Shown here piece after piece: positions 1 to 8,666 of a DNA stretch of 64,000 bases (position 1 is its first letter; every line of letters begins with the position of its first letter). The stretch is from DATFCK01 sp963728975 (GTDB taxonomy: Bacteria > Verrucomicrobiota > Verrucomicrobiia > Chthoniobacterales > UBA10450), in assembly GCA_963728975.1 (NCBI GenBank), contig CAVSMF010000001.1, forward strand, positions 1,054,001-1,118,000, written 5' to 3'. Both the position numbers and the translations under genes were made by a program. The notes under the pieces are model-generated. The model saw only the letters and a list, made by a program, of their open reading frames with translations, ran no database searches and had not been told where the DNA came from.

Positions 1-1245
1 ACCATGTTCTTTTTCGTGGTCCAGGTGATCACCGGTGTGCTCCTCCTGATGTACTATCAGCCGGGCGAAGCCACCGCTTACGAAAGCATTCGATTCCTAA
101 CGACCAAAGTGCCTTTCGGGTGGCTGATTCGATCGATCCACAGCTGGAGCGCGCACCTGATGATCATTTCGCTGGTGCTTCATATGTTCAGCACCATGAT
201 GCTCAAAGCTTATCGGCCACCGCGGGAAATCACCTGGGTCTCCGGCTACTTCTTGTTTTTGCTGACGATGGGCTTCGGGTTTTCCGGTTATCTCCTGCCC
301 TGGAATAAACTGGCTTATTTCGCCACCACCGTCGGCACCAACATTGTGCGCTCGATCCCCTTTTTAGGCAATTGGCTGTTGCAGGTTTTACGCGGCGGCC
401 AGGATGTCACAATCAACACCCTCTACCGCTTCTTCGCCGCTCATGTGGTTATTCTGCCATTGGCGTTCGTCGGTTGCATCGCCCTCCATCTTCTTCTCAT
501 TCAACGTCAGGGGATGGCCCCGCCCCTCGGAGCCAGAGTCGCCCCCCGGGGCATGCGCTTTTTTCCGAGCTTTGCCCTGCGCGATCTCTTGCTCTGGCTG
601 GGCTGCCTGATGGTCCTGGCCGCCCTGGCCGTTTTCCTCCCTTATGGGCCCGGTATTCCCGGAATGGATTGGGAGCTCGGCCAAAAAGCCGATCCGTTTG
701 CCCCGGCTTATCCCGGGATAAAACCGGAATGGTATTTCCTCTGGGAATACCAGCTCCTGAAAGAATTTCCGCCCCATCTTTTCCATCTGGAGGGACCGCA
801 GGTCTGCCTCTTCTTGATCGGGCTTTTGTTTGGAATCTGGGCTCTGATCCCCTGGCTCGACCGGCGTGCTTACCGCGACAAACCATCTCCCGCGTTCAGC
901 GATCTCGGTTGGGCCGCAATTTTGTTCCTGACCTATCTCACGCTCATGGGCTGGGACATTGGAGCCCATGGGGCCGGCGACAGCCTGGGTGGGATGCACC
1001 AGGTGGCGCGGGTATGCGCATGGTGGACGCTGGCAGCAGGCGCAGTAGTCATCGTCGTCCGGATCTGGAAATATAAGAGTCGCTGGTTCCTGCTTACCGG
1101 AGCGGCGCTTTTGCAGGTAGTACTTCACGGTCTGGTGGGACTTCCTTATCTGGTGGCTGGAGTGATCTCCCTGGGGGCCGCCATAATTGCCATCGTGGTT
1201 TTGTTTATTGTGAGCCCGCGAACGGAGGCGACGGAATCCAGTTGA
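1..1245 (+). CDS. cytochrome b (b6/subunit IV-type fused), 5'-partial
   Basis: This is the membrane quinol-oxidising subunit of a cytochrome bc-type complex. The reading frame is open from base 1, so the true start lies upstream of the window. Counting from the Met at base 4, two His pairs that would bind the b haems are visible: H46/H60 (13 residues between) and H147/H162 (14 between), the 13/14 spacing seen in b6-type proteins. The Qo-site PEWYFL motif lies in the second half, so the b6-like and subunit IV-like parts are one polypeptide. Many hydrophobic helices are present. The stop overlaps the start of the multihaem cytochrome gene, which suggests the two are translated together and work as electron donor and acceptor. 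A Rieske gene is expected upstream but is not visible. Confidence 0.93.
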   Translation, partial: TMFFFVVQVITGVLLLMYYQPGEATAYESIRFLTTKVPFGWLIRSIHSWSAHLMIISLVLHMFSTMMLKAYRPPREITWVSGYFLFLLTMGFGFSGYLLPWNKLAYFATTVGTNIVRSIPFLGNWLLQVLRGGQDVTINTLYRFFAAHVVILPLAFVGCIALHLLLIQRQGMAPPLGARVAPRGMRFFPSFALRDLLLWLGCLMVLAALAVFLPYGPGIPGMDWELGQKADPFAPAYPGIKPEWYFLWEYQLLKEFPPHLFHLEGPQVCLFLIGLLFGIWALIPWLDRRAYRDKPSPAFSDLGWAAILFLTYLTLMGWDIGAHGAGDSLGGMHQVARVCAWWTLAAGAVVIVVRIWKYKSRWFLLTGAALLQVVLHGLVGLPYLVAGVISLGAAIIAIVVLFIVSPRTEATESS

Positions 1246-2780
1246 GAACCACCCTCGTAATCATCGGCGCGTTTCTGATTGGCTCTGCGGCCTTTGGCGC
1301 GGACCAGGGTTCTGTCGTTCCATCGCCGAAACTGGCTGCGATGCTCGCCGCCAAGGACAAGAACGGAAACCCCGTCATCAACCCGGACGAACAGAATTAT
1401 CTCAACGGCCTGAACGATAATCTCAAAGAACTCCTCAACCAGGTGGTCGAGAAAGAGGTGGTAACCCGGCCGGAGCATCTGGCTGTGCTCCTGGGGCTGC
1501 AGTTGCGTCCTCAAAAAATGGAGTTGGTCCTGCAAAATAATTGCATCCTCTGCCATACCGACTCGGAGGTTCAATCGCCTGATGACCTTTTTTCCGTCGC
1601 GCCGGCCGCCCATCAGTCGTCCGGGCACATGAATCTCAAAGAGATCGTCGAAGACGTTCATTTTCGAGGCGGACTCTCCTGCGCCGGTTGCCATGGGGGC
1701 GATCCCACCGCCGCGTTCGGTCACGCTTTTGTAAAGGAATGGCCGGAGAGCGGCCGCCAGGCTCATCGCGAATGGGTCGTCTCCTTCTGTGCCCGGTGCC
1801 ATTCCGATCCCACTCTAATGCATCAGTTCAATCCAGCCCTGCCGACCGATCAGCTGGCCAAGTTCAAGGAGAGTCCGCATGGTCGGGTCCTGTTGGAAAA
1901 ACACGACAGCCGCGCGCCGCAATGCGTGAGTTGCCACGGCGTTCACGGCATTCGCCCGGCCAAAGATCCCCTCTCAAAAGTGTATGCCCAGCGGGTGCCG
2001 GAGACCTGCGGGGCCTGCCATTCCAATCACATTATCATGGCCGGTTTCACTCTTCCAGACGGGTCGCCGTTGCCGACCAATCAGCTGGCGGAGTACCGCA
2101 CCAGCGTGCATGGCCGGGCCCTGCTCGAACGGGGAGATCTGGGAGCGCCCGCCTGCAATGATTGCCACGGCAATCACGCCGCCATTCCGCCCGGGGTGGC
2201 ATCGGTCAGCCGGAGTTGCAGCCTTTGCCACTCGGCCAATGCCAGCCTGTTTGACGGGAGCAAGCATAAACAGGCGTTCGACCAGCATAACTGGCCCGAA
2301 TGCAGCAAGTGCCATGGCAATCATTCCATTCAGAAGACCCATGATGCGATGCTGGCCACAGGCACGGGGGGCTTGTGCGGCGATTGCCACCGCCAGTACG
2401 CCAAGAACAATCCCGAATGCATCGCCACGGCGAATTTTTTTCACCAGACGATTACCCAGATCGACGAATCAAAAACAAAGCTTACCGAGGCCTCCGACAA
2501 GCTGGCCGCAAAAGGGTTGGATGTAGAACCGATCAACAACCAACTCAACGAACTGGGAGATGCCCTCAAGAAGTCGCGGACCTACGTGCATTCGTTCAGC
2601 CGAAACACGTTCCAGCAGGTAGCCATGCCGGGCCTGGAGGCGGCCCAGCGCGCTGAGGTTCTGGCTAACAAGGCCCGGGAAGAATATAAATACCGGCAAA
2701 TCGGTCTGGCTGTGAGCATCGGTTTGATTGGTCTGTTGATGCTGGCGATTTATCTAAAACTCCGGCAGCTCGAGAAATAG
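1242..2780 (+). CDS. nine-haem c-type cytochrome, membrane anchored
   Basis: This 512-residue protein has a signal peptide (about residues 1-20), nine CXXCH haem c motifs (CILCH, CAGCH, CARCH, CVSCH, CGACH, CNDCH, CSLCH, CSKCH, CGDCH), a predicted helical stretch after residue 400 and a C-terminal membrane helix ending in a short Lys/Arg tail. It should sit on the outer face of the inner membrane. The start is a TTG that overlaps the cytochrome b stop by four bases (TTGA); it is chosen because it gives a complete signal peptide and fits translational coupling. I infer that it takes electrons from the cytochrome b. It is larger than the usual mono- or dihaem cytochrome c1 equivalents. The exact family is not certain; it resembles NapC/NrfB-like multihaem proteins only in general layout. 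Confidence 0.88.
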   Translation: MRTTLVIIGAFLIGSAAFGADQGSVVPSPKLAAMLAAKDKNGNPVINPDEQNYLNGLNDNLKELLNQVVEKEVVTRPEHLAVLLGLQLRPQKMELVLQNNCILCHTDSEVQSPDDLFSVAPAAHQSSGHMNLKEIVEDVHFRGGLSCAGCHGGDPTAAFGHAFVKEWPESGRQAHREWVVSFCARCHSDPTLMHQFNPALPTDQLAKFKESPHGRVLLEKHDSRAPQCVSCHGVHGIRPAKDPLSKVYAQRVPETCGACHSNHIIMAGFTLPDGSPLPTNQLAEYRTSVHGRALLERGDLGAPACNDCHGNHAAIPPGVASVSRSCSLCHSANASLFDGSKHKQAFDQHNWPECSKCHGNHSIQKTHDAMLATGTGGLCGDCHRQYAKNNPECIATANFFHQTITQIDESKTKLTEASDKLAAKGLDVEPINNQLNELGDALKKSRTYVHSFSRNTFQQVAMPGLEAAQRAEVLANKAREEYKYRQIGLAVSIGLIGLLMLAIYLKLRQLEK

Positions 2781-2826
2781 GATTTTCTCTTCGCCCAATG
2801 CCCGCGGTCAGCCCCTGGCTGTGCTC

Positions 2827-3667
2827 CTATTTTTTTGCTTGATCCACCGCCCGGTGATATTTCTTGCGAATTTCAGCGAGATCCACGGTCGGCTCTGGAA
2901 ATTTCAAGTCGAGTCGCTCCAGGGTTTGAACGACGATCTCCGAGACGGCAAGATCTCGGAACCATTTGTGATCGGAGGGAATAACAAACCATGGGGCCTC
3001 TTCCGTGCTGCATCGGTTAATCGCCTCCTCGTAAGCGCTCTGATAGTCGTTCCAGTATTCTCTCTCTGAATAGTCGGACTCGCTGATTTTCCATTGGCGG
3101 GTCGGATCCTTCAGCCGGTCCTCGAACCGGCGGAGTTGCTCTTCCTTGCTGATATGGAGGAAAAATTTCAGTATCCGGGTGTTATTGGCGGCAAGGCGCC
3201 GCTCGAAATCGTTGATCTGGGCGTATCGGCCAGCCCAGATATCTCGGGAAACGAGATTGCGGACCCGCACAATGAGCACGTCCTCGGTACTGCGACCGAT
3301 TAAAAACCACCACTTCACCGCTGCGGGGAGTTTGACGTTCGATCCGCCACAGAAAATCATGGGCCAGTTCCTCCGCCGTCGGTTGTTTAAAGCTGATGAC
3401 CCGGCAGCTCTGCGGATTCATCGCGCCGAGAACGTGCCGGACGACGCCATCCTTGCCTCCGGCGTCGGGAGCCTGCAGGCAGATCAACAACGAGTGTTTC
3501 CGCTCGGCATAGAGTCGAAACTGCAACTCGTCCATGCGTTGCTGCAGCTTTCTGATCTTTCGAAGCGCCGATTTTTTTCTTTCCCCTTTGGCCGTAAATT
3601 GGGGGTCGATTTCGCCTAACCGAATCCGGCCTCCCGGAGTGACACGAAATTTTCGGAAGTAGTTCAT
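2827..3667 (-). pseudogene. ppk2: polyphosphate kinase 2 (PPK2), single-base frameshift
   Basis: PPK2 enzymes move phosphate between polyphosphate and nucleotides. The first half (read from 3667) has the Walker A-type APDAGGKDG motif and ends in FNRSQY; the family continuation (EDVLIVRV, then the RYDQINDFE-like and LKFFLHISKEEQ segments) is in another frame and runs to 2827. The break is an extra C in the CC at 3286-3287: removing it joins Tyr to Glu-Asp-Val-Leu as in the family. The span of 841 bases is exactly one base more than 280 codons, the usual PPK2 length. Everything else is well conserved, so this is either very recent inactivation or a sequence error. It lies next to energy-stress genes. 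Confidence 0.88.
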
Positions 3668-3697
3668 GTGCTTGGCGGGTTAGCGACAGGCCGGACG

Positions 3698-3749
3698 GTG
3701 GCGAGCTTCGGCAGAGCACCGATCGCAAGTTTTTGGAAACTCGCGCCAC
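3698..3749. repeat. palindromic double-hairpin repeat, GTGG/CCAC ends (copy 1)
   Basis: This copy begins GTGGCGAGC and ends ACTCGCGCCAC. Its right half shares TGGAAACTCGCGCCACAAT exactly with the copy at 11755-11811. It sits between the PPK2 gene and the M50 protease gene. Confidence 0.6.
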
Positions 3750-3763
3750 AATACTCTGTTCGG

Positions 3764-4894
3764 TTAGCCGCTTTCCAGTTCGACCTTTAGCGACAAAAAC
3801 TTCAGCAGATCTTTCAATGTCACCACTCCCACCAGCTTGTTGTTCTTCACCACCACCAGCCGGCTGGCCTGAGCTTTGTTCATCCGGGACAAGGCATCGA
3901 TCGCGTCGGCGTCGGCGTCGATGGCATTGTCGTCACCACACTGTTTGATCAGTTCGCCGACCTGATGGTTGGGCCATTCCTGTCTCGGTATTTGTTTAAC
4001 CCGATTGAGAGTGATGCAGCCAAGCAACTGACCGTCGGTGACGACGGGATAGAGCTTGTGGTGATACCGGTAAACATAATCGTCCACAAACTCCTGCACC
4101 GACGCGGATGGCGACACTGTGACCGGGTTGGGATTCATAAACCGCCGTAACGGCTCGCCCGCCAAGGCCTCCCGCATCATCACCTGCTGGTAGGACATTC
4201 GCGCGGCATTGCGCAGGAACAATCCGATCAAAAACCACCAGATCCCTCCAACAAGATTGCCAAACAAGAAGCTCAAAATACCCAGCCCGGTCAGGAGCAA
4301 GCCGAACCCGGAGCCTATCGCCGTCACGATTCGTGTCGCCCAGGGCAAATTCTTCTTCCAACCCCACAGGATCGAACGCGCCACCCGGCCCCCATCCAGC
4401 GGAAACGCCGGAATAAGATTAAACGCCACCAGCATGATATTGATCAAGCCGAGGTAGCCCAGGACTCCATAGACCGATGGCGGCCACCCAGCCAGCCGGC
4501 CCAATTGAGCAGTCGCCCAGAACACAAATGCCAGTACCACGCTCGAGGCCGGTCCTGCTATCGCCATGAAAAATTCCGCCTGCGGACTGCGCGGTTCTTC
4601 TTTCATCTCGGCCACGCCGCCGAAAATGAACAAGGTAATGCCGCTCATCTCCATCCCGAATCGCCGCGCCACCAGGGAATGGGCAAACTCGTGGAAAACA
4701 ATGGATGCGAACAGTCCACACGCTCCCAGCACTCCCATTGTCCAATAGGTCGCGGAGGAGAGGCCCCGATAATATTGCGGAAACACTCCCACCGCCAGGG
4801 TCCAGGTGACCAGGGCGGCGATCACCAACCAGCTCAGATCGACCCAAACCTGAAACCCGAACAGTTTAAATAGTCGAATGCGTCTGCCAAACAT
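3764..4894 (-). CDS. site-2-type M50 metalloprotease with CBS pair
   Basis: A 376-residue membrane protease of the Rv2625c/SpoIVFB-like group. The zinc site is HEFAH near residue 65 and the third ligand is Asp in NLIPAFPLDGGR near residue 165. About six hydrophobic segments fill residues 10-225. Two CBS domains occupy the C-terminal third (about 245-375), and these normally bind adenine nucleotides, so proteolysis may respond to energy charge. The Met start follows an SD-like GGAGG in the upstream leader. Neighbours are PPK2, aldolase and Usp genes, which fits a role in stress or hypoxia signalling. The substrate is not known. Confidence 0.9.
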   Translation of the reverse strand: MFGRRIRLFKLFGFQVWVDLSWLVIAALVTWTLAVGVFPQYYRGLSSATYWTMGVLGACGLFASIVFHEFAHSLVARRFGMEMSGITLFIFGGVAEMKEEPRSPQAEFFMAIAGPASSVVLAFVFWATAQLGRLAGWPPSVYGVLGYLGLINIMLVAFNLIPAFPLDGGRVARSILWGWKKNLPWATRIVTAIGSGFGLLLTGLGILSFLFGNLVGGIWWFLIGLFLRNAARMSYQQVMMREALAGEPLRRFMNPNPVTVSPSASVQEFVDDYVYRYHHKLYPVVTDGQLLGCITLNRVKQIPRQEWPNHQVGELIKQCGDDNAIDADADAIDALSRMNKAQASRLVVVKNNKLVGVVTLKDLLKFLSLKVELESG

Positions 4895-4918
4895 CGCGGC
4901 CTCCTTCTCAAGCGGCGC

Positions 4919-5992
4919 TCATGCTACCGTGATCTCCGGGCTGAGATAAACGTCCTGGATGGCGTTGAGCAACTTGATGCCGTCGGCCATCGGCTTCTGA
5001 AATGCTTTGCGGCCGCTGATTACGCCCATGCCGCCGGCGCGCTTGTTGATGACCGCGGTGCGAACCGCTTCGGCGAGATCGTTCTTGCCGGAGGGCCCTC
5101 CCGAGTTGATCAATCCGATCCGGCCCATGTAATTGTTCACGACCTGATATCGGGCCAGATCAATCGGATGGTCGCTGCTCAATTCGGTATACATCCGCTC
5201 GTCATACTTGCCATAACCTTTCTTTTCCGCGTTCAACGCCTTGTAGCCGCCGTTCTGGGTCGGCAGCTTTTGTTTAATAATATCGGCTTCGATGGTCACA
5301 CCGAGGTGATTGGCCTGCCCCGTTAGATCGGCGCTGCTGTGATGGTCCACCCCGCCAATCTTGAATGCGCTGTTACGCAGGTAACACCAGAGCACCGTCG
5401 CCAATCCGAGTTCGTGCGCCTGCGCGAACGCCTGGCTGATCTCGACGATCTGGCGCCCGCTTTCGTCCGAGCCGAAATAGATCGTCGCGCCGATGGCGAC
5501 CGCGCCGAGGTCGTAAGCCTGTTTAACGCTGGCAAACAGAATTTGATCGAACTTATTGGGATAAGTCAGCAGTTCGTTGTGGTTGATCTTTAGAATAGAC
5601 GGAATCTTATGCGCATACCTGCGGGCAACGCTGCCCAACACTCCGAGCGTCGAAGCCACCGCATTGCATCCGCCTTCCATCGCCAGTTGCACGATGTTCT
5701 CCGGATCGAAATACTCCGGATTCGGCGCAAAGGACGCCCCGGCCGAGTGCTCGATCCCCTGATCCACCGGGAGGATCGAGAGATAGCCGGTTCCGGACAA
5801 TCGACCGTGAGATAACAGCGCCTGCATGTTGCGCAAAACTCGGGGCGAACGATCCATCGGCGCAAATATTCGTTCCACAAAGTCCGGTCCCGGCAAATGC
5901 AGCTGCTCCTTTGACACCGTCCGGCATTGGTGCTGGAGCAACGACTCCGCTTCGTCGCCCAGCCAGTCTGTTATTCGGTCAATCGCTTTCAT
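4919..5992 (-). CDS. fbaB: class I fructose-bisphosphate aldolase (DhnA/FbaB type)
   Basis: This enzyme splits fructose 1,6-bisphosphate to two triose phosphates through a Schiff-base lysine. The 357-residue product starts MKAIDRITDW. Conserved DhnA-family blocks are visible: LPVDQGIEHS, the KINHNELL segment, IGATIYFGSDES and the C-terminal GGMGVISGRKAFQ phosphate-binding loop. An in-frame ATG 27 codons further upstream is possible, but the start at 5992 has GGAGA about seven bases ahead and gives the normal N-terminus. It is unrelated to the class II enzyme, and class I is often used in sugar-limited or gluconeogenic states. It lies upstream of the protease gene on the same strand with a short gap. 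Confidence 0.92.
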   Translation of the reverse strand: MKAIDRITDWLGDEAESLLQHQCRTVSKEQLHLPGPDFVERIFAPMDRSPRVLRNMQALLSHGRLSGTGYLSILPVDQGIEHSAGASFAPNPEYFDPENIVQLAMEGGCNAVASTLGVLGSVARRYAHKIPSILKINHNELLTYPNKFDQILFASVKQAYDLGAVAIGATIYFGSDESGRQIVEISQAFAQAHELGLATVLWCYLRNSAFKIGGVDHHSSADLTGQANHLGVTIEADIIKQKLPTQNGGYKALNAEKKGYGKYDERMYTELSSDHPIDLARYQVVNNYMGRIGLINSGGPSGKNDLAEAVRTAVINKRAGGMGVISGRKAFQKPMADGIKLLNAIQDVYLSPEITVA

Positions 5993-6294
5993 CGTTGTCT
6001 CCATGCATCGGTAGGGCGGCCTCTGACATATCATTCTAAACCGGATTCGCCATTTCTGCGAAATCTCAGTCACGCCCTGGCTATTACCGGCGCCTCCGGG
6101 AGCGATTGCGCTTGTCTCGACCCATAGATCTCGCTCCGCCCGTAACTCATCTTATTGTGTGAGCGCGGCTGAGCCTGATTTTCTCGGCCCCGCAAAAGCC
6201 TTACAAGTTCCAGTCCCAGGTCCAGCGCAAGAAATGGCCGATTTTTAACAATCGTTGAGTGGAATAGGCGAAAGCAGCTCGATAGATTGCAACC
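5993..6294. other. intergenic region between divergent genes, nothing recognised
   Basis: About 300 bases separate the aldolase and universal stress protein genes, which are divergently transcribed. It must hold both promoters, but I see no clear -35/-10 pair, operator or hairpin that I could defend. Confidence 0.5.
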
Positions 6295-7317
6295 GTGAAG
6301 ACAAGGCGTGGACGTGAAAGCAAATCTGAAACCGCGTCTCGCCGCAGACGGCCAAGCAAAAGTGGATCCAAGAAAGAATTGCGGCTGCGGCGGATTCTTG
6401 TTCCCATCGATTTCTCGCGCCAATCAAACAAGGCTCTGCGGTATGCAGTGAGTCTGGCTTCGAAATTCGGCGCGGAAGTGCGCCTTCTTCATGTGATTGA
6501 TCCCGCCGAGGAGCCTTCTCCTGCAATCATCCGGCTGCCCTTGGTTACCGAGGCGGAGACCATAGTCAAAACGGCCCAAAAACTTCTTCGGAATTGGGCC
6601 GCGAAATTTCGGATTCCAATCTCAAGGAAGACCTGCAGCGTGGGTCAAGGCAGGATCTTTAAGAAAATTGTTACTACCGCTTCCGAGATGAAAGCGGATT
6701 TGATCGTGTTGGCGACGCATGGATACACCGGATTCAAGCGGGTGATCCATGGAAACACCGCCGAGCGAGTGGTCCAGCACTCGGAGTGTCCCGTTCTGGT
6801 CGTCCGGACGCGCGAACGGGAGTTTCTTGACCGGGGCGGCGACCCGACTAAGCGGAGTGCCATGTCGATAAAGGGAATTCTTGTGCCGGTCGATTTTTCG
6901 AAATGTTCCCTGGCCGGAGTGAAATATGCCGCGCTGCTTGCCGCGCGTTTTGACGCCACCCTTCATCTTTTTCATGCAATCGATCCGTATGCCGAAACGA
7001 TCGGCGGAGAACGCATCCCGGGCGAAACGATGTCTCTGATGGAGGCGGTGCGCGAAGTGACTCGCCGGCAAATGGGCAACGTGACGCGATTGTCGATTTT
7101 GGCGGGAGTGCGGTGGGAGACAGAAATCAGAGTCGGCTCGCCGGTCGGCGAAATCTGCTCCGCGACCCGCGGGGACACGGTTCAGCTTCTCGTCCTTTCC
7201 GCGCAGGGGCACGGTGCCGCCCGCCGGGCGTTCGTTGGAGGCGTGGCCAGACAGGTCGTGCGTTGCGCCGGGTGTCCGTTGATCAGCGTTTCGGGCCAGT
7301 TCAACCCTAACAAGTAA
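6295..7317 (+). CDS. universal stress protein, two UspA domains
   Basis: A 340-residue cytoplasmic protein starting at GTG, with a basic N-terminal tail of about 30 residues and two UspA domains (about 32-180 and 193-335), each starting with ILVPVDFS. The first has the ATP-binding loop ATHGYTGFKRVIHGNTAERV and a CPVLVVR end. The second loop (SAQGHGAARRAFVGGVAR) keeps glycines but not the usual TGxxxxxxGS pattern, so nucleotide binding there may be weakened. Usp proteins of this type aid survival under starvation and low oxygen. A SpoIIAA-like gene follows 13 bases downstream and is probably cotranscribed. Confidence 0.92.
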   Translation: MKTRRGRESKSETASRRRRPSKSGSKKELRLRRILVPIDFSRQSNKALRYAVSLASKFGAEVRLLHVIDPAEEPSPAIIRLPLVTEAETIVKTAQKLLRNWAAKFRIPISRKTCSVGQGRIFKKIVTTASEMKADLIVLATHGYTGFKRVIHGNTAERVVQHSECPVLVVRTREREFLDRGGDPTKRSAMSIKGILVPVDFSKCSLAGVKYAALLAARFDATLHLFHAIDPYAETIGGERIPGETMSLMEAVREVTRRQMGNVTRLSILAGVRWETEIRVGSPVGEICSATRGDTVQLLVLSAQGHGAARRAFVGGVARQVVRCAGCPLISVSGQFNPNK

Positions 7318-7330
7318 GAGGAGAAGAATT

Positions 7331-7693
7331 ATGCCAGTGACAATGGAAGAAAAAGAAGGAGGCAAGGTGTTGGAAGTCCGGGTTACCGGAAAATTGTTGC
7401 ATCAGGATTACCAGCGGTTTGTTCCCGAGTTCGATCGGCTGGTAAAGCAGCATGGCAAAATCCGGTTGCTCTTTGAGATGACCGATTTCCACGGATGGGA
7501 ACCGCACGCCGCCTGGGACGATTTTAAACTCGGCGTTAAACACTTCCTGGACATCGAACGGATCGCCATGGTGGGCGAAAAGAAATGGCAGGAATGGATG
7601 GCCCGGTTTGGCCGGACGTTCACCCGGGCCAGGATCCGCTATTTCGAAAGCAACGCGATCAAAGAAGCCAGGAAATGGCTAAGCAGCGACTGA
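7331..7693 (+). CDS. SpoIIAA-like (STAS-fold) protein
   Basis: A 120-residue soluble protein of the SpoIIAA-like family (PF11964 type). The pattern of an N-terminal strand pair (LEVRVTGKL), a central LLFEMTDFHGWEP segment and a DIERIAMVGEKKWQEW block is typical. An excellent ribosome site (AAGAGGAGAAG) precedes the ATG. The fold is related to anti-sigma factor antagonists and lipid-binding CRAL-TRIO proteins, but this group has no proven reaction. It follows a tandem Usp gene, an arrangement that fits a stress role. Confidence 0.88.
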   Translation: MPVTMEEKEGGKVLEVRVTGKLLHQDYQRFVPEFDRLVKQHGKIRLLFEMTDFHGWEPHAAWDDFKLGVKHFLDIERIAMVGEKKWQEWMARFGRTFTRARIRYFESNAIKEARKWLSSD

Positions 7694-7878
7694 GAAAACG
7701 ACCCAAGAACCGAGTGCCGCCGCGGCCTAACGAACGGAAGCCAACCCGGCATTTCAAGCAGAGTAGGTTGCGGCCTCACATCAATAATAGGTCAGGTTTC
7801 GATTGATCCTAACATCCGATCGCTACGAGATTCCGAATGGGAAAAGGCACTTGCCTTGATGGAAAGAGAGGATTGACG

Positions 7879-8241
7879 ATGTATACAATTGAGACTGCCG
7901 GCCTTCGATTCACCGAACCGGCTGAATTCCGCCGGCCCGCCCGGAACCGGCCGGTCGATCGGACCCGGGCGGCAATGGAAAGAATGGAGCTTTATTGCCG
8001 GGCTCATCCGGGAAGCCCAAGCGCCGTGCGCCGCCCGCAATTGATGGTTCGCGGCCGGGTCTGGATCGCTCTGCTTGGCGCGAGCATCGATGAAGGCATT
8101 GCCGGCTTCGGCCCGACTGTCGAAGCCGCCCTTCGAGCGTTCGATGCCCAATATTTGCGCGCCATCCGCCCACCGGAAAATGCAAGCAGCCCAAAGAGGA
8201 CGCGAATGCCGAGGGCACAGCACCTCCCCGACGCCACCTGA
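7879..8241 (+). CDS. conserved small protein of unknown function
   Basis: A 120-residue protein whose start at 7879 is set by the GAGAGGA ribosome site just upstream; an earlier in-frame ATG (7837) lacks one. The middle holds a compact conserved-looking block with RGRVWIALLGASIDEGIAGFG and VEAALRAFDAQYL, which I have the impression occurs in other bacteria as a short orphan domain. The tail is basic and low in complexity. There is no signal peptide or membrane segment. I do not assign a function. Confidence 0.6.
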   Translation: MYTIETAGLRFTEPAEFRRPARNRPVDRTRAAMERMELYCRAHPGSPSAVRRPQLMVRGRVWIALLGASIDEGIAGFGPTVEAALRAFDAQYLRAIRPPENASSPKRTRMPRAQHLPDAT

Positions 8242-8350
8242 CCAAATCGGAGAAGTTTTCTCACCCCACTCCCGGGACCCATCGGTACCCTCGCGGCCGG
8301 ATCGGCCTTCCCGTTTCTGGCAGCGCTGAGCGTTACGCTCGGGTATTTGG

Positions 8351-8571
8351 CGAAGCGCCACTCTCATTGCCCTCTACCGAATTTTGATGACTCCTATTGG
8401 CTGGAATTGGGCGTTGGCAGTTTGGGTTTACTCCCTCGCCTGGTTCCTGGTCCACGACCGGATCAAACTGGTGACCGGCACGCCACCCTGCCGAACGCTC
8501 TCCTCGACCGGGCCGGCTATCGCATTCTCGATTACACTGCTCCGGCTTCGCTCACGCCGAGTTCGCTAAAA
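8351..8571 (+). pseudogene. remnant of P-type (proton-type) ATPase C-terminus
   Basis: Reading from about 8357 in the frame of the ATG at 8387 gives ATLIALYRILMTPIGWNWA and then WVYSLAWFLVHDRIKL, which resembles the last membrane segments of plasma-membrane-type H+-ATPases. After DRIKL the frame loses similarity, and an AGYRILD segment like the usual C-terminal end appears in another frame near 8520. Upstream, the frame is closed by a stop at 8327 and no other ATPase domain is present. I read it as the decayed tail of a lost gene, with at least one frameshift. Confidence 0.5.
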
Positions 8572-8666
8572 TAAATAAGCGCGAAAATCTTTCTGAGCCC
8601 GAGTAGCCTGGCAGAACCAACCGCTCCGCTCCGCCAGTCTCCAATCCATTTTAATCGCCACGATAC

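Noticed and set aside
388..1128. Minus-strand ORF of 246 codons inside the cytochrome b gene
   Set aside because: Shadow of a hydrophobic real gene; its translation is not like any family and has no start context.
2790..2835. Terminator-like CAGCC-CCT-GGCTG followed by TTTTTTT
   Set aside because: The T run is the end of the PPK2 coding sequence (Lys-Lys-stop), the stem is only five bases, and the spacing to the Ts is too long.
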